DNA of 64,000 nucleotides from Haliscomenobacter sp. (GCA_016713275.1 JADJPL010000010.1:1-64000), one strand, 5' to 3'; positions 48,580 through 58,916 are shown, numbered from the stretch's first letter. The notes: generated by a model from the letters alone, not told the origin. Numbers and translations are program-made.

Positions 48580-51095
48580 GCGATGACCTAACTCTGCTTA
48601 TTCGAAAACTGGACCGCGAGATCAAGGCCCGAAAACAAGCGGAAGGCATTTTGGAGGCCAAAGCACTGGAATTATTCCATTCCAACAGAGCTTTGCAAGA
48701 TCTCAATAACCGCCTGGAGCGGGAAATTGAAAAACGCACCGCTGCCTTGCGCATTAGCGAAAACCGCTACCGCCATCTCGTAGAAAATGCCAGCGATTTT
48801 ATTTTTAATGTCGACCCGGAAGGAAATTTTATCTACTTCAATACGCCGGGGTTGGAGCGGTTTGGCTATTCCGTAGAGGAGGTTATTGGCAAACCGTACG
48901 CGGAGTTTCTTCCGGAAGCCTTCCGGGAGGAATTGGTGTCCTATTACCCTCCGGATTCGCGACGAAGAAATCCAGTCGGATTACCACGAATTTCCCGTCC
49001 TGAATAAGGAGGGTTCGGTGGTTTGGCTGGGTCAAAACGTCAACCGGATTCAAACAGACGAAGGGTCGTTTTACTTCTCCTCCGTAGCCAGGGATATTAC
49101 CGAGCGAAAGGAAACCGAGGTAGCTCTGGCGCAGGTGCAAAGCGCCCTGGAAAAAAGCGAGGCCAAGTACCGCAGCATTATCGAGAATATGGAATTGGGG
49201 CTGCTGGAAGTAGATACCAAAGGGATGATTATCCGGGTATTTGAGCGCTTCAACGAAATGACGGGATACGAAGGCGACGAACTGGTTGGACGCAACGCGA
49301 AAGAGACCCTGCTCGTTCCGGGCTATGAGGCGGTGATGGACGAGCAACAAGGCAACCGGTTAAAGGGGAAAACAGGGGTCTATGAAATCAAAATACGAAA
49401 AAAAGACGGCTCGGAGCTTTGGGTGATTATCAGCGGCGCGCCTTTTTACGACGAAAAAGGAGAAATCAGAGGCTCTATTGGGGTCCATTACGATATAACC
49501 GACCGAAAAAACCTGGAGTTCCAGCTGGAATTGGCGCGCAGCCAGGCAGTCAAGGCGCAGGAAGCAGAGAAGCAATTTCTGGCCAATATGAGCCACGAAA
49601 TCCGAACGCCTTTGAATGCGGTGATTGGCATGTGCCACCTCCTCAACGACACGCCCCTGGATGCCACCCAGGCCGAGTATCTGGAAATTCTGCTGCGTTC
49701 GGCCAGCAACCTCCAAAACCTGATTTCGGACGTACTCGATATTTCAAAAATCGATTCCGGTAAACTCGATGTGCAGCCTAAGCCGTTTGACCTCAAAGAA
49801 CTGGCCCAAAGCCTCATGTATCCTTTTGTGGTCAAAAACCGGGAACGGGACGTGGGGTTTGAAATGGATTTCGATGCTCTGATCAACTATTGGGTGACCA
49901 CCGACCCGCAGCTGCTCAATCAGGTCCTGCTGAACCTGCTCGGGAATGCGGAGAAATTCACGGAAAAAGGCGGGGTCGGGTTACATATTCGCATCCTTTC
50001 GCAAACGCCCTCCCGGGCGCTTCTTCGTTTTGAGGTCAAGGACACGGGAATCGGTATTCATCCGGACCATATCGATACCATTTTTGACCAATTCAGGCAG
50101 GCCGACCGCCAGATCCGCGATCTTTATGGCGGAACGGGCTTGGGCCTGGCGATTTCTTACCGCCTGGTTTCTTTGCTGGGGGGAAGCCTCCAGGTCCATT
50201 CCACCCTGGGAGAAGGGACCACCTTTTTCTTTGATCTGGACATGGAAAAGCACTGGCCGGAGGTGGAAAAGGAGCAAAGGAAATTTTCTGCTTCCAGTTT
50301 TGCGCTGCCGGACGATCAGCAGTATCAAATTTTGGTCGTTGAAGACAACCCGGTCAATCAAAAATATATCACCACCCTCCTGGATAAATGGAAGCTGGGG
50401 TATGAACTGGCGCCGAATGGCCTGAAGCCGTGGAGCGCTTCCGTAAAGGCCGCTTTGACGCTATCTTAATGGATTTGGAAATGCCCAAACTAGACGGGGT
50501 TACGGCAACCGGAATTATTCGGGATTTGGAAAAAGATAAAGAGAACCCGGTTCCGATCATCGCCCTAACCGCGAATTCCTTTTTGTCTAAAAAAGAAATG
50601 GTGCTGAAAAGCGGCATGACCGGCTACCTGTCCAAGCCGTTTACCCCGCAACAATTGGCAGCCACCCTGAAACAGTACCTGAGCGTCCGGGCAAATTTGG
50701 CCGAATTCAAAGAGACGTTTCGCTTTTCTTCGGAGCTGGATACCGCTTTTTTAAGAGAAACCTATGCGGAAGACCTCCCCTATGCGCTGGCTATGTTCGA
50801 GGCATTCCTGGAGAATGTCAACCAGGAAGTCGGGTTGCTGGGGGCGCTTTTCATGGAAGAAGATTTTGCCGGCCTCCGGGGGCAGGCCCATAAAATCAAA
50901 CCGACGTTCACCATGGTGGGCTTGTCTGGGTTAAGCCAATTGGTAGCAGATATCGAACAGGAGGCGGAGGCCGGGCATTCGGAATCTATCCGTGCCCTGC
51001 TGGCCGAACTGGACGAAAAGCTCCACCGGTTTTTACCCGTTCTGGAAAAAGAACGGGACCGTATATCCCATAGCTTGAAACAAAATATTTCTTAA
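48576..51095 (+). CDS. Hybrid histidine kinase, PAS-PAS-HisKA-HATPase-REC-HPt (two frameshifts)
   Basis: About 839 residues from GTG 48,576. A coiled coil (LDREIKARKQAEGILEAKAL) leads to PAS 1 (YRHLVENASDFIFNVDPEGN). A shift near 48,945 is followed by PAS 2 (YRSIIENMELGLLEVDTKG), the H-box FLANMSHEIRTPLNAVIGM (His about 340), the ATPase (NLLGNAEKFTEKGG, DTGIGI, GGTGLGLAIS) and a receiver (QILVVEDNPVNQKYITTLL). A second shift near 50,430 splits the receiver; phospho-Asp is about 633 in AILMDLEMPKLDGVTA. The HPt His is about 772 (GQAHKIKPTF). It has no membrane segment, so it is cytoplasmic like H-NOX. The LytTR regulator follows by 17 bases. Confidence 0.88.
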
Positions 51096-51112
51096 CTAAT
51101 ACCCGCTGTGTG

Positions 51113-51814
51113 ATGAAACCTATACGCTGTATGATTGTCGAAGACGAGCTTATGGCCCGCCTGTCTTTGGAAAAGCTTTGCAAAAAAATCGAACAACTGG
51201 AGGTCACTGGCGTTTTTGAAAACGCGCTGGATGCATTTGAAAAACTCCAATCGGAAAAAATAGATCTATTGTTCCTGGATATTCAAATGCCAGGAATGAC
51301 GGGACTGGACCTGCTCGACCAATTGCCTTATTTGCCTCTGGTCATTTTTACGACCTCCAATACCGAGTATGCGTTCGACGCTTATGAATACGACGTGACT
51401 GACTTCCTTAAAAAACCCATCGCCATGCCCCGTCTGCTCAAGGCGATGGAAAAGGTTAATCAACGGTTGGATCAGCTCAACGACGTAGCCGCCTCCAGCG
51501 CCCATACCGAAATTTATATCAAAACCGACGGGCGGTTTATCCGCATTCCCTTTTCGGAGATCTTTTTCTTCGAAAACGTGGGGGATTACATCAAAGCGGT
51601 AACGACGATGGGCAACTTTATTTTTTATAGCACCATCAAGGCGCTGGATCAAAAAATCAGCAACCCGCGTTTCCTGAAAGTGCACCGGTCGTTTATCGTG
51701 AACCTGGACAAAATCAAAGATATCGAAGACAACACCCTGGTGATTGAAAAATCAGTCATTCCAATCAGCAGGGCGCACAAAAATCTTCTTTTGCAAAGCA
51801 TCAATATTCTTTAG
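51113..51814 (+). CDS. LytTR-family response regulator
   Basis: 233 residues. ATG 51,113 is preferred over the GTG three bases earlier. The receiver MKPIRCMIVEDELMARLSLE carries phospho-Asp 56 in LLFLDIQMPGMTGLDLLDQL. The LytTR DNA-binding domain follows: EIYIKTDGRFIRIPFSEIFF, FENVGDYIKAVTTMGNF and RFLKVHRSFIVNLDKIKDI. It is the output of the H-NOX/hybrid kinase system in the same operon. Its targets cannot be read here; the MORN gene next to it is on the other strand and convergent. Confidence 0.9.
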   Translation: MKPIRCMIVEDELMARLSLEKLCKKIEQLEVTGVFENALDAFEKLQSEKIDLLFLDIQMPGMTGLDLLDQLPYLPLVIFTTSNTEYAFDAYEYDVTDFLKKPIAMPRLLKAMEKVNQRLDQLNDVAASSAHTEIYIKTDGRFIRIPFSEIFFFENVGDYIKAVTTMGNFIFYSTIKALDQKISNPRFLKVHRSFIVNLDKIKDIEDNTLVIEKSVIPISRAHKNLLLQSINIL

Positions 51815-51835
51815 CCGGGCGCGCAAGGGGCATGA

Positions 51836-52792
51836 TTACTGTTTCAAATTGCCCTGGGCATACATTTTGACGTCCGCGATGCCGCCATCTTCCTTGTACG
51901 TGATGTGCTGGCCATTTTTCTGTCCATCCCGGTAGTGGATTTTCTCGATGAGCGCGCCCTGTTCATTATAAGCAAGCGCTTTCCCGTGGATGAGCCCGTT
52001 TCGGTTGAAGCTCATCAGGTATTGAAGCTGCCCCGTCGGGTAATAAAACTGCCATGGGCCCACTTTTTGGTCGTTTTTAAACTTGCCTTGTTTAACCACC
52101 GTTCCGGAGGCGGCAAGGAAAATCCACTTTCCGGTGGCTTTTCCTTCTACGTAGGCGCCGGATTGTTTGGTCTTCCCATTCGGGTGGCGGACCTCCCAGT
52201 TTCCATCAAACTGGTTATGGAGATACTGGCCCCGGGTATGCAGAGACCCATCCGGATAGAAGCTCGTCCAGATTCCGGTTTTTTCTCCAAGCGCGTACAC
52301 CCCGACCGATTGCGCCTGCCCGTCTTCGAAGAAACTGCTCCACTTACCATCCAGTTTGCCATCGGTATAAGACGCTTCCGTTTGGATGGCGCCACTGGGG
52401 TAAAACTTGCGCCAGGAGCCGTTTAACTGGTTGGCTTCATAATGGGCTTCTTGCTTGATGCGCCCGTTGGAATGATAGACCAGGTAGGGACCCTGGAGCT
52501 GGAATTCGCGGTATTCAAACGCTTTCTGGAGTTGGCCATCCTCGAAGTATGCGCGGTAGCGCCCGTAAAACTGTTCTCCTTTTTTGAACCCGTCGATTTT
52601 CAGTTGCCCGTTCGGGTAAAATTCTTGCCAGATTCCGTGCGGGGTTTGGGTTTGGGGGTCTATCGCGACAACGAGCCTGGGGTGGGTTTTGCCTTCGTTG
52701 TACCATACCGTATCTACCGGAAACCCATCGGTCTGGGCGGATAACTTAAGGCTTAAGGTCAGGGAGGCGAGCAGGATCAGCAGGGTTTTCAT
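51836..52792 (-). CDS. Secreted MORN-variant repeat protein
   Basis: 318 residues. A signal peptide (MKTLLILLASLTLSLKLSAQ) is followed by about nine MORN-like repeats of 20-24 residues with the pattern G-x-W-x-x-F/Y-x-x-x-G-x-x (for example GIWQEFYPNGQLKIDGFKKG and GSWRKFYPSGAIQTEASYTD). Repeats of this kind occur in the YwqK antitoxin family and in many Bacteroidota envelope proteins; the signal peptide excludes a cytoplasmic antitoxin. It is the last gene of a minus-strand run with the PapD-like chaperone (21-base gap) and the small subunit. Confidence 0.85.
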   Translation of the reverse strand: MKTLLILLASLTLSLKLSAQTDGFPVDTVWYNEGKTHPRLVVAIDPQTQTPHGIWQEFYPNGQLKIDGFKKGEQFYGRYRAYFEDGQLQKAFEYREFQLQGPYLVYHSNGRIKQEAHYEANQLNGSWRKFYPSGAIQTEASYTDGKLDGKWSSFFEDGQAQSVGVYALGEKTGIWTSFYPDGSLHTRGQYLHNQFDGNWEVRHPNGKTKQSGAYVEGKATGKWIFLAASGTVVKQGKFKNDQKVGPWQFYYPTGQLQYLMSFNRNGLIHGKALAYNEQGALIEKIHYRDGQKNGQHITYKEDGGIADVKMYAQGNLKQ

Positions 52793-52813
52793 GAGCGATA
52801 GGTTTTTAAGGGG

Positions 52814-53614
52814 TTAATTTAATTGAATCTGAAGCCGGCTGCCTTTTGGGCTTTTCTGGTAATCCACCTGCCAGACAGCTGTGAGCAGGTAGTTGCCTTT
52901 GGGCAGGACTTCGTCGAAACGAAAGTCCAGGATACGGCGCACTCCAGGCAAAATGGCTACGTCGACCGGAGGCAATTTGAAGCTGGCGCCGGTATCGAGG
53001 TTGGTGGCACTGCGCATGATGCGGCCCGTTACCAGCTTTTCGCCTTTGTTGATCAGGTCGGCATGGAAAACAGCTGTGGTATCGTTGCGTTCGGCCAAAC
53101 GCAGATTCGCGACTTCCGCGTCGTAGTTCGTGTTAGAGGGCGGCGATTGCAAGATCGGCACTGCAATGCGGCTTTGGGCTTTCAACTGGGATTGCATGGC
53201 GCGGTCGGCCAAGGCGGGGAGGTCTGCCAGCTCTTCCTGGGCCTGAAAGTACAGTTCGGCCCAACGGGTGCCGTTTTCATTGGCCGGTACGCTGATGGTT
53301 ACCCGGATCTGGCGGCTTTCGTTCGGGGCAAGTTCAAAGGTAGCAGGTTCGAACGTGATCCACTTGGCGCAGGAGTATTTGCTGGCGCCAGCGTCCATAC
53401 GGACAAAATTCCCAAGGGTGTCCATCTCGAAATCGCCTACGGAAAGTTGGTACGTCTTCGTTTCGTCGCTCAGGTTGGTCAGGGTCAGCGTCCGGTAGCC
53501 CGACTGGAGCGGTTCCAAAGGAAACTGAAGGTTGGCCGGTTTAACAGCGAATTCCTGGGCTTGGATAAGCAAAGGAAGGAGAACAAGCGAGGTGAAAAGG
53601 ATAAGGCGTTGCAT
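52814..53614 (-). CDS. PapD-like periplasmic chaperone
   Basis: 266 residues. The signal peptide MQRLILFTSLVLLPLLIQAQ is followed by an Ig-like N-terminal domain (FAVKPANLQFPLEPLQSGYR, TLTLTNLSDETKTYQL, FELAPNESRQIRVTISVPAN) and a second domain (SRIAVPILQS, RILDFRFDEVLPKGNYLLTA). The domain order and the alternating hydrophobic strand resemble fimbrial chaperones (P pilus type), as Bacteroidota forms often do with weak identity. It lies between the secreted MORN protein and the small secreted subunit and near a divergent usher-like gene, consistent with a surface-assembly locus. Confidence 0.75.
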   Translation of the reverse strand: MQRLILFTSLVLLPLLIQAQEFAVKPANLQFPLEPLQSGYRTLTLTNLSDETKTYQLSVGDFEMDTLGNFVRMDAGASKYSCAKWITFEPATFELAPNESRQIRVTISVPANENGTRWAELYFQAQEELADLPALADRAMQSQLKAQSRIAVPILQSPPSNTNYDAEVANLRLAERNDTTAVFHADLINKGEKLVTGRIMRSATNLDTGASFKLPPVDVAILPGVRRILDFRFDEVLPKGNYLLTAVWQVDYQKSPKGSRLQIQLN

Positions 53615-53677
53615 GGTTAATTTGTTAAGGAGATTAAGGAATTGAAAGAGGTAGCAGGTAAAGGGGCAGTTGGATGG

Positions 53678-53712
53678 TTTAGGGCGGTTCGCTAACCGGG
53701 AACCGCCCTAAA
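53678..53712. terminator. Perfect 13-bp hairpin after the small-subunit gene
   Basis: TTTAGGGCGGTTC (53,678-53,690) pairs with GAACCGCCCTAAA (53,700-53,712) with a 9-base loop. No T-run follows on the minus strand, so it may be an attenuator or RNA-stabilising hairpin between subunit and chaperone genes. Confidence 0.6.
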
Positions 53713-53726
53713 CGGTTGGGTTCGGA

Positions 53727-54452
53727 TTACTTCACCCAGGGATCATCCTGGGACAAGGTGAAGACCACCTCGAACTTGAACGACTCGGAGCCGATCTTCT
53801 GCTCCAGCAGGCTGGCGCCGTTCATCGAAGGGGTGGCGCTGTTGGAAGCGCGCTCCATCGTACCTACCCGCCAAGCTACGCTGAACTGGTTGTCGTCGTG
53901 GTCGCCGATGTTGCTTAAGTCGCCGGCACGCTTGATGACGGTGAAGTCTTTGCTGCTCAGAGCTACGGCGCCTTCGTCGGTTGGGCGGTTGATTCTGCTG
54001 TCGGTAGCGAACTTGGCGCCCACGTTGTTCAGAGCGAGGGTTTGCTTGCGCTCGCCCCCGGCGTTCACACCCAGCACCTCATCGCCGTCCACGTCGGCAC
54101 GCCAGTCGAGTTTCCAGTTTACGGTAGCGGCTACGCTGAAGTTTTGAACGCCATTGGTTACGCCTGCGCTCTTGTACAGTCCGTTCATGGTAGGATCTTC
54201 GCCGCGGATGCCTTTTTTGAACTCTTCGATTTCGTCGAAGATGAACGCGACGTTAGCGTCTTTCGGTCCGTTGAGTTGCAGGATGGTCTCCAGGTTGATG
54301 GTTACCCCAACGGATTGCTGGAGTTTGTCGAGGTCGCCCTGGTTGCGGTCGCCGCCAGCGTACGAGTTGCCGGATACCTGTGCGTTGGCAGCCTGAGCAA
54401 AAACAAGGATTGCGGCTGCAAGAGCCAGCGAAAGTTTGATTGTAGTTTTCAT
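53727..54452 (-). CDS. Secreted putative structural subunit of the chaperone locus
   Basis: 241 residues. Signal peptide MKTTIKLSLALAAAILVFAQ then AANAQVSGNSY. The mature protein is beta-rich, without Cys, and I do not recognise its family. Segments such as NFSVAATVNWKLDWRADVDG and SESFKFEVVFTLSQDDPWVK alternate hydrophobic and polar residues as in pilin-like or donor-strand subunits. It is upstream of the PapD-like gene with a stable hairpin between them, an arrangement often seen for abundant subunits. The product may therefore be the highly expressed surface component; this is inference from context. Confidence 0.65.
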   Translation of the reverse strand: MKTTIKLSLALAAAILVFAQAANAQVSGNSYAGGDRNQGDLDKLQQSVGVTINLETILQLNGPKDANVAFIFDEIEEFKKGIRGEDPTMNGLYKSAGVTNGVQNFSVAATVNWKLDWRADVDGDEVLGVNAGGERKQTLALNNVGAKFATDSRINRPTDEGAVALSSKDFTVIKRAGDLSNIGDHDDNQFSVAWRVGTMERASNSATPSMNGASLLEQKIGSESFKFEVVFTLSQDDPWVK

Positions 54453-54776
54453 AGTGCGAAAGGTTTTTAAAAAAAAATTAAGTGATTAGTGATTAAGTGA
54501 TTAGTGATTAGTGATTGCGTTTCTTTCTGATTACGACACAAATTTAGGGGCGATTTCAGGGGAATGGGGAAATATTGGTTGTTTGGCAGGGTTTCCCGGT
54601 TTTTTGGGCTCCCCGTGTCGGTTTTTGGGGCCGTCCGGGGATAAAGGGGAGGATTTGATTCAAAATCGGCGCTTTTTGCAGATAATAGGACGGGGTGTAC
54701 CGAACACCGAAAAGCCTGGCGGGAGGGGGCCTTTTGCCCTTTTCTTTGAGGCAGATATAATAAACAATCGGCAGTC
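54453..54776. promoter_or_regulatory. Divergent promoter region of the subunit and usher-like genes
   Basis: 324 bases between divergent genes. On the minus strand TAAATTTG (54,539-54,546) fits the -7 consensus, 87 bases before the subunit ATG. Between them lie five or six copies of AGTGATT (54,481-54,516), which would be in the 5' leader of the subunit mRNA. No clear box was found for the plus-strand gene. Confidence 0.5.
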
Positions 54777-57768
54777 ATGGCAAAGCGCAACCTTCTTTTT
54801 CCACTCCTCCAATCCATCCGCCTGAACGGTTTTATCGGGTGCAAGTCGCTGCGCCCCGGGATGCTGCTCCTTGTATTAATGCTTTTAGCCGGATGGAAGG
54901 CCACGGCCCAGTCGGATTCGGACCGGGCATTCTCTGCGGCCTTTGCAATGGATTCGATGGTTTTTGAACCGGGCGATCTTCAGCTGAGCAACACCCTTAA
55001 ATTGGTCAACAACGGCCCGAACGTCCTGAAAGTCCGTCCGGAACTGATCCTGCCTTCGGGGTGGACGCTCATTTTTGCGTTGCCCGAAACCATTACGGTG
55101 CAAGCGGGAGGCCAATCGTTCTTTTTTCCGGTAGAGCTTTTCCCTCAGGGATCGGCTCAGGGTGGGCAGGCTTACCCGGTTCAGTTGGTTCTGCGCGACG
55201 AACAAGGGAATGTAACGGCTTCGGCAGGATTTTCCGTCCGGTTTCCGGTACTTCATTCGTGCAGTGCTACGCTTCAGGAAAGCAAGTTCTTCCTGAGCGC
55301 TTCCAAAAAGCGGCAGTCCCTTACGCTGAATGTGAGCAATGACGGAAACGTGGCCGAGCAGCTTTTTCTCCAGCTTCCGATGCATCCCAATCTGATTTTT
55401 GAAAGCGCCTTTAAGAAAGGGGTCTTCCTGGCGCCTGGGCAGGATACCGCAATTCAAATTGAATTCACCTATTTGCCAGTCCAAGATAAAATCCAGGAAA
55501 TTTCCCTTCCCTTATCGGTTTTCAACGAATCCAAGACCGTTTACCGGAAGATCACCCTGCCGTTTGAAGTGCTTGAAAACGAATACGATTTTCAAAGTGC
55601 ATCGAGAAAGAATAATTTCCTGGAGCTGTCTCCGCTGTATACTTCTCAAGCCGAACGGCCCCAGCTTGGGTTCCGGATGGGGGGCGTTATCCCGATTATG
55701 GAAGAAGGCCGTGTGGATTACCGCCTCGGCGTTGCGGACCTTTTGAATTCCAAATCACTGACGGATTTATCCGGCTTGTTTATCGCCTATTCCGACAGCA
55801 GCTTTCAGGCGGGCTTTAACAACTACGAGCTCCGGTCGAGGTATACCCAGCACCTCAACCAGCCAAAAGAGTGGTACGTAGAAGTTCAGCACCAGCTCAA
55901 AACCAACACCTCGGACCTTAATGTGGAAAAAAACCTGCTGGTGCACGACGACGCATACTCCGGGCTAATCAACGTGCAACGCAACCCGGAAGCCTCGGGC
56001 GTATCGGTGAATGCCCTGCTTCAGGCTCAATGGCATTTCGGTGCGAAACACCAATTGACTGGCGTCCTGGATGATAGCTACCTGAACAAAGGAGGGCAAA
56101 ACGCCTATACAGCACATGGGTTCAGGTACCGGCTGGATTATATTTGGCGGCCTTCCTCCAGAATGGAAGCGGCGGTGTCCAGCCAATACGGTTCTCCCAA
56201 ATACCTGCGCGGCGGGCAAAGCACGCTGGAGAATCTATTCAAATTCAATTTTAGAGACTTAAAAGGCAGGCATATTCTCCTCCTGGATTACCAGTGGAAT
56301 CAGAAATCGCCCAAAGCGTATGCCGAAGGCAATGAACTGCCGTTTTTTAGCTATGCTTACCATAGGATGCAAGCCCAGTATACGGCTTCCATCCGTTCCG
56401 GATTCCGCTTTAATTTCCGGACAAAATGGGAAATGTACGCCTCGGAAAAATATGCCTCGTTGGCGGATGCAAATTTGGCCTACGACCGCCAGAGCCTGGA
56501 ATACGGCGCCGGAATCTACTACCGGCGCTGGTTTCAACTGGACATTAAACAGAAACGCACCCAGATTCAGGACTTTGTCGCCCCGGAATCCTTGTTCGCT
56601 TTTCAGAACATTCCTGGGTTTACGGATTGGCAGGGCACGCTCACCATCCGCAAGGAACGCATAGCCGCCGTATACCAGTACAACCAAACGGCCGATATCA
56701 GCCGCTACCTGGCCAATAACCAGGCGGAGCAGCCGGTGTCTGTTGTTCAGCAACAGTTGGAAGCAGTGTGGACCACGACCCATTTCCGGTTGGGGGGCCG
56801 CTACCTAGACGATGACCAAACAGGCCGGCAAGCAGGGATTCAGTTGCATTACCTGGCTCGCCTGGACCGGTTTAAAATGCAGGTGCAATTGGATGGCAGC
56901 GCAACCGCCAAGCTGGAAGGATCGGAAGAATGGTCGGTTGCAGCCCAGCCTGCCCTGCTTTGGAACTTCGCTCCAGGCTGGCTCCTCCAGACAAAAGTCC
57001 AGGTGGCGTTCGAAGAGCGAAAACCCAATGCTGAAGCTTCTGCCGTGCAAACCCAGAATTCCCAATGGCAGGCAACCCTTCGCAAAGATTTCTACGCGGC
57101 GATCGACAAAACGCCCAACCGGAGCCTCGAAGTCGCCTGCTTCAAAGACCTCAACGGCAATGGCCAATGGGATGCAGGCGAAGAAGGCGTATCCGATATC
57201 CGCCTGGAATTGAACGCCGCCTCAAGCGACAGTGTTGCCGCGCTCCTTGCGAAGGGCAAGCGTTTTGAAGGCGCTACGGTATATACCTCCGCTGATGGCC
57301 ATGCGGCATTCAGCCGCTTGCCGGCTCAAGCGTACCGGCTGGAAGTCCAGCAGCTGTTCTCCAACTCCGACGGGTTTTTTAACAGCGCTGGGCAGACCCA
57401 GGAAATCGAACTCAACAACAACCAAAAATTGCTGATCCCTTCCCGTAAAGGACAATCCATCCAAGGCCAAGTCGTCATCCGCCGGGACTAAAAAAGGCCA
57501 GTTTGTGCTGACCGTTCCCTACAGCTCGGGGTATACCCTCAGCATGAACAATCCTTACGGAAAAGATTTTGAACTTCTTAAGCCCGCTTTTCAGGTTGAT
57601 TTGGACCAACAGCCTCTGGCGCCCATCGAGTTTGTCATCAAGGAAAAGGCGGTAGAGATCGAATGGAATTATGGGGGCTGTCTCAAAAGACCGTTTTCGC
57701 CCCTGGTAGCCAAAAAATATTTTCTTTTTTCAATTCTAATAAAAAATTTCAGAGCAATTTTTTATTAG
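54777..57768 (+). CDS. Large outer-membrane usher-like protein (one homopolymer frameshift)
   Basis: About 997 residues. A signal-like segment (LLLVLMLLAGWKATAQ) is followed by two Ig-like NEW3/chaperone-type domains (about 45-260: SNTLKLVNNGPNVLKVRPEL and KRQSLTLNVSNDGNVAEQL), a long beta-barrel-like part (about 280-780) with alternating aromatic strands, and an SdrD B-like domain (VACFKDLNGNGQWDAGEEGV). The frame breaks at an A6 run (57,490-57,495); it resumes as KKGQFVLTVPYSSGYTLSMN and FVIKEKAVEIEWNY before running into a palindromic element. It is not a proteobacterial FimD by motif, but size, barrel and neighbours (PapD-like chaperone, small subunit) suggest an analogous role. Confidence 0.7.
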
Positions 57769-57826
57769 AATTGAAAAAAGAAAATAAAATTTCATGCCGG
57801 AGGCAAAGCGTGGTCTTTCGAGACAG
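57678..57826. repeat. MITE-like nested palindrome with a perfect 31-bp hairpin
   Basis: Outer arms CTGTCTCAAAAGACC (57,678-57,692) and 57,812-57,826 match at 14 of 15 positions. Inside, 57,718-57,748 and 57,756-57,786 are perfect 31-bp complements around a 7-base loop. The reading frame of the usher-like gene ends inside it (57,768), so the element seems to have inserted at or near the 3' end. It lies between convergent genes and may also terminate both. Confidence 0.75.
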
Positions 57827-57831
57827 GTCCT

Positions 57832-58713
57832 CTACCCAAACACCTCGCTCCTGGCCGCTTTCAGCGTATTCATCAGCAAGGCCATGACGGTAAGCTGGCC
57901 CACGCCTCCGGGCACAGGCGTAATCCACGATGCCTTGGGCGCCACCGCCTGGAAGTCGACATCGCCGGTGAGGCGGTAGCCTTTGGGGAGGGCGGGGTCG
58001 TCGACGCGGTTCATGCCCACATCGATCACGCCGGCGCCAGGCTTGACCATATCGGCGGTGACCATTTCGGTGCGGCCGATGGCAACGATCAGAATGTCGG
58101 CACGGCGGGCGTGCTCGGCGAGGTCGCGGGTGCGGCTATGGCAAATGGTGACGGTGGCGTCTCCGGGGTTTCCTTTGCGCGAAAGCAGAATGCTCATCGG
58201 CGTACCGACGATGTTGCTGCGGCCGATCACCACGACTTCTTTTCCCTGGGTAGGGATGTCATAGCGGCGCAGCATTTCCAGGATACCAAAGGGTGTGGCG
58301 GGCAGGTAGGCGGGCAGGCCCTGTGCCATCCGGCCAAAGTTGACCGGGTGGAAGCCGTCGACGTCCTTGCGGGGGTCTATGGCCAGGGTGACTTTGTTTT
58401 CGTCGATATGTTTGGGTAAGGGAAGTTGTACGATGAAGCCGTCGATCTCAGGGTCGGCGTTGAGCTGCGCAACGATGCTGAGGAGTTCTGCTTCAGTGGT
58501 ATCGGCTTCTTTGCGGATCAGGGTGGAGCCAAAACCTACTTCTTCGCAGGAGCGTACTTTATTGCGCACATACGCCTGACTGGCGGGGTCCTCGCCGACC
58601 AGTACGGCGGCCAGGTGGGGTATTTTACCGCCTTGGACCCGAATACTTTCGACAGCGGTTTTGAGTTCGTCTTTGATTTGTTGGGCTAGAAACTTTCCGT
58701 CCAGTAAGTTCAT
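57832..58713 (-). CDS. folD: Methylenetetrahydrofolate dehydrogenase/cyclohydrolase
   Basis: 293 residues. MNLLDGKFLAQQIKDELKTA starts the catalytic domain; PHLAAVLVGEDPASQAYVRN and KSCEEVGF-type segment VRSCEEVGFGSTLIRKEADT follow. Then FIVQLPLPKHIDENKVTLAI, DPRKDVDGFHPVNFGRM and the NADP-binding VVIGRSNIVGTPMSILLSRK. The C-terminus VDFQAVAPKASWITPVPGGV GQLT is the second FolD signature. The enzyme interconverts methylene-, methenyl- and formyl-tetrahydrofolate. It is complete, monocistronic and convergent with the usher-like gene. Confidence 0.95.
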   Translation of the reverse strand: MNLLDGKFLAQQIKDELKTAVESIRVQGGKIPHLAAVLVGEDPASQAYVRNKVRSCEEVGFGSTLIRKEADTTEAELLSIVAQLNADPEIDGFIVQLPLPKHIDENKVTLAIDPRKDVDGFHPVNFGRMAQGLPAYLPATPFGILEMLRRYDIPTQGKEVVVIGRSNIVGTPMSILLSRKGNPGDATVTICHSRTRDLAEHARRADILIVAIGRTEMVTADMVKPGAGVIDVGMNRVDDPALPKGYRLTGDVDFQAVAPKASWITPVPGGVGQLTVMALLMNTLKAARSEVFG

Positions 58714-58737
58714 CTTCGTTTGGGTTTGATGGTGATT

Positions 58738-58745
58738 TAAAGGTA
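58738..58745 (-). promoter_or_regulatory. Candidate -7 box of folD
   Basis: TACCTTTA (one mismatch to TAnnTTTG) on the minus strand, 25 bases before the ATG. No -33 TTG at the usual spacing. Confidence 0.3.
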
Positions 58746-58916
58746 CGAATTTTGTTACTTTTACAGGGAATAAAGCTGGCTTCGTCAGCGGAAAAATGCG
58801 TTTTTTACCGTCTGATACGTTAAAGAAACAATTTGCCCGTTATAAGCTGGAAGGGGCTTTTTTCGTTTTTTAAGGCAGCCTGAATCTCAAAAGCTATAAA
58901 CCCGAAAGGCCTTCCG

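Noticed and set aside
54777..57768. Classical FimD/PapC usher
   Set aside because: No usher plug or FimD signature is visible, so only usher-like by size, barrel and context is claimed.
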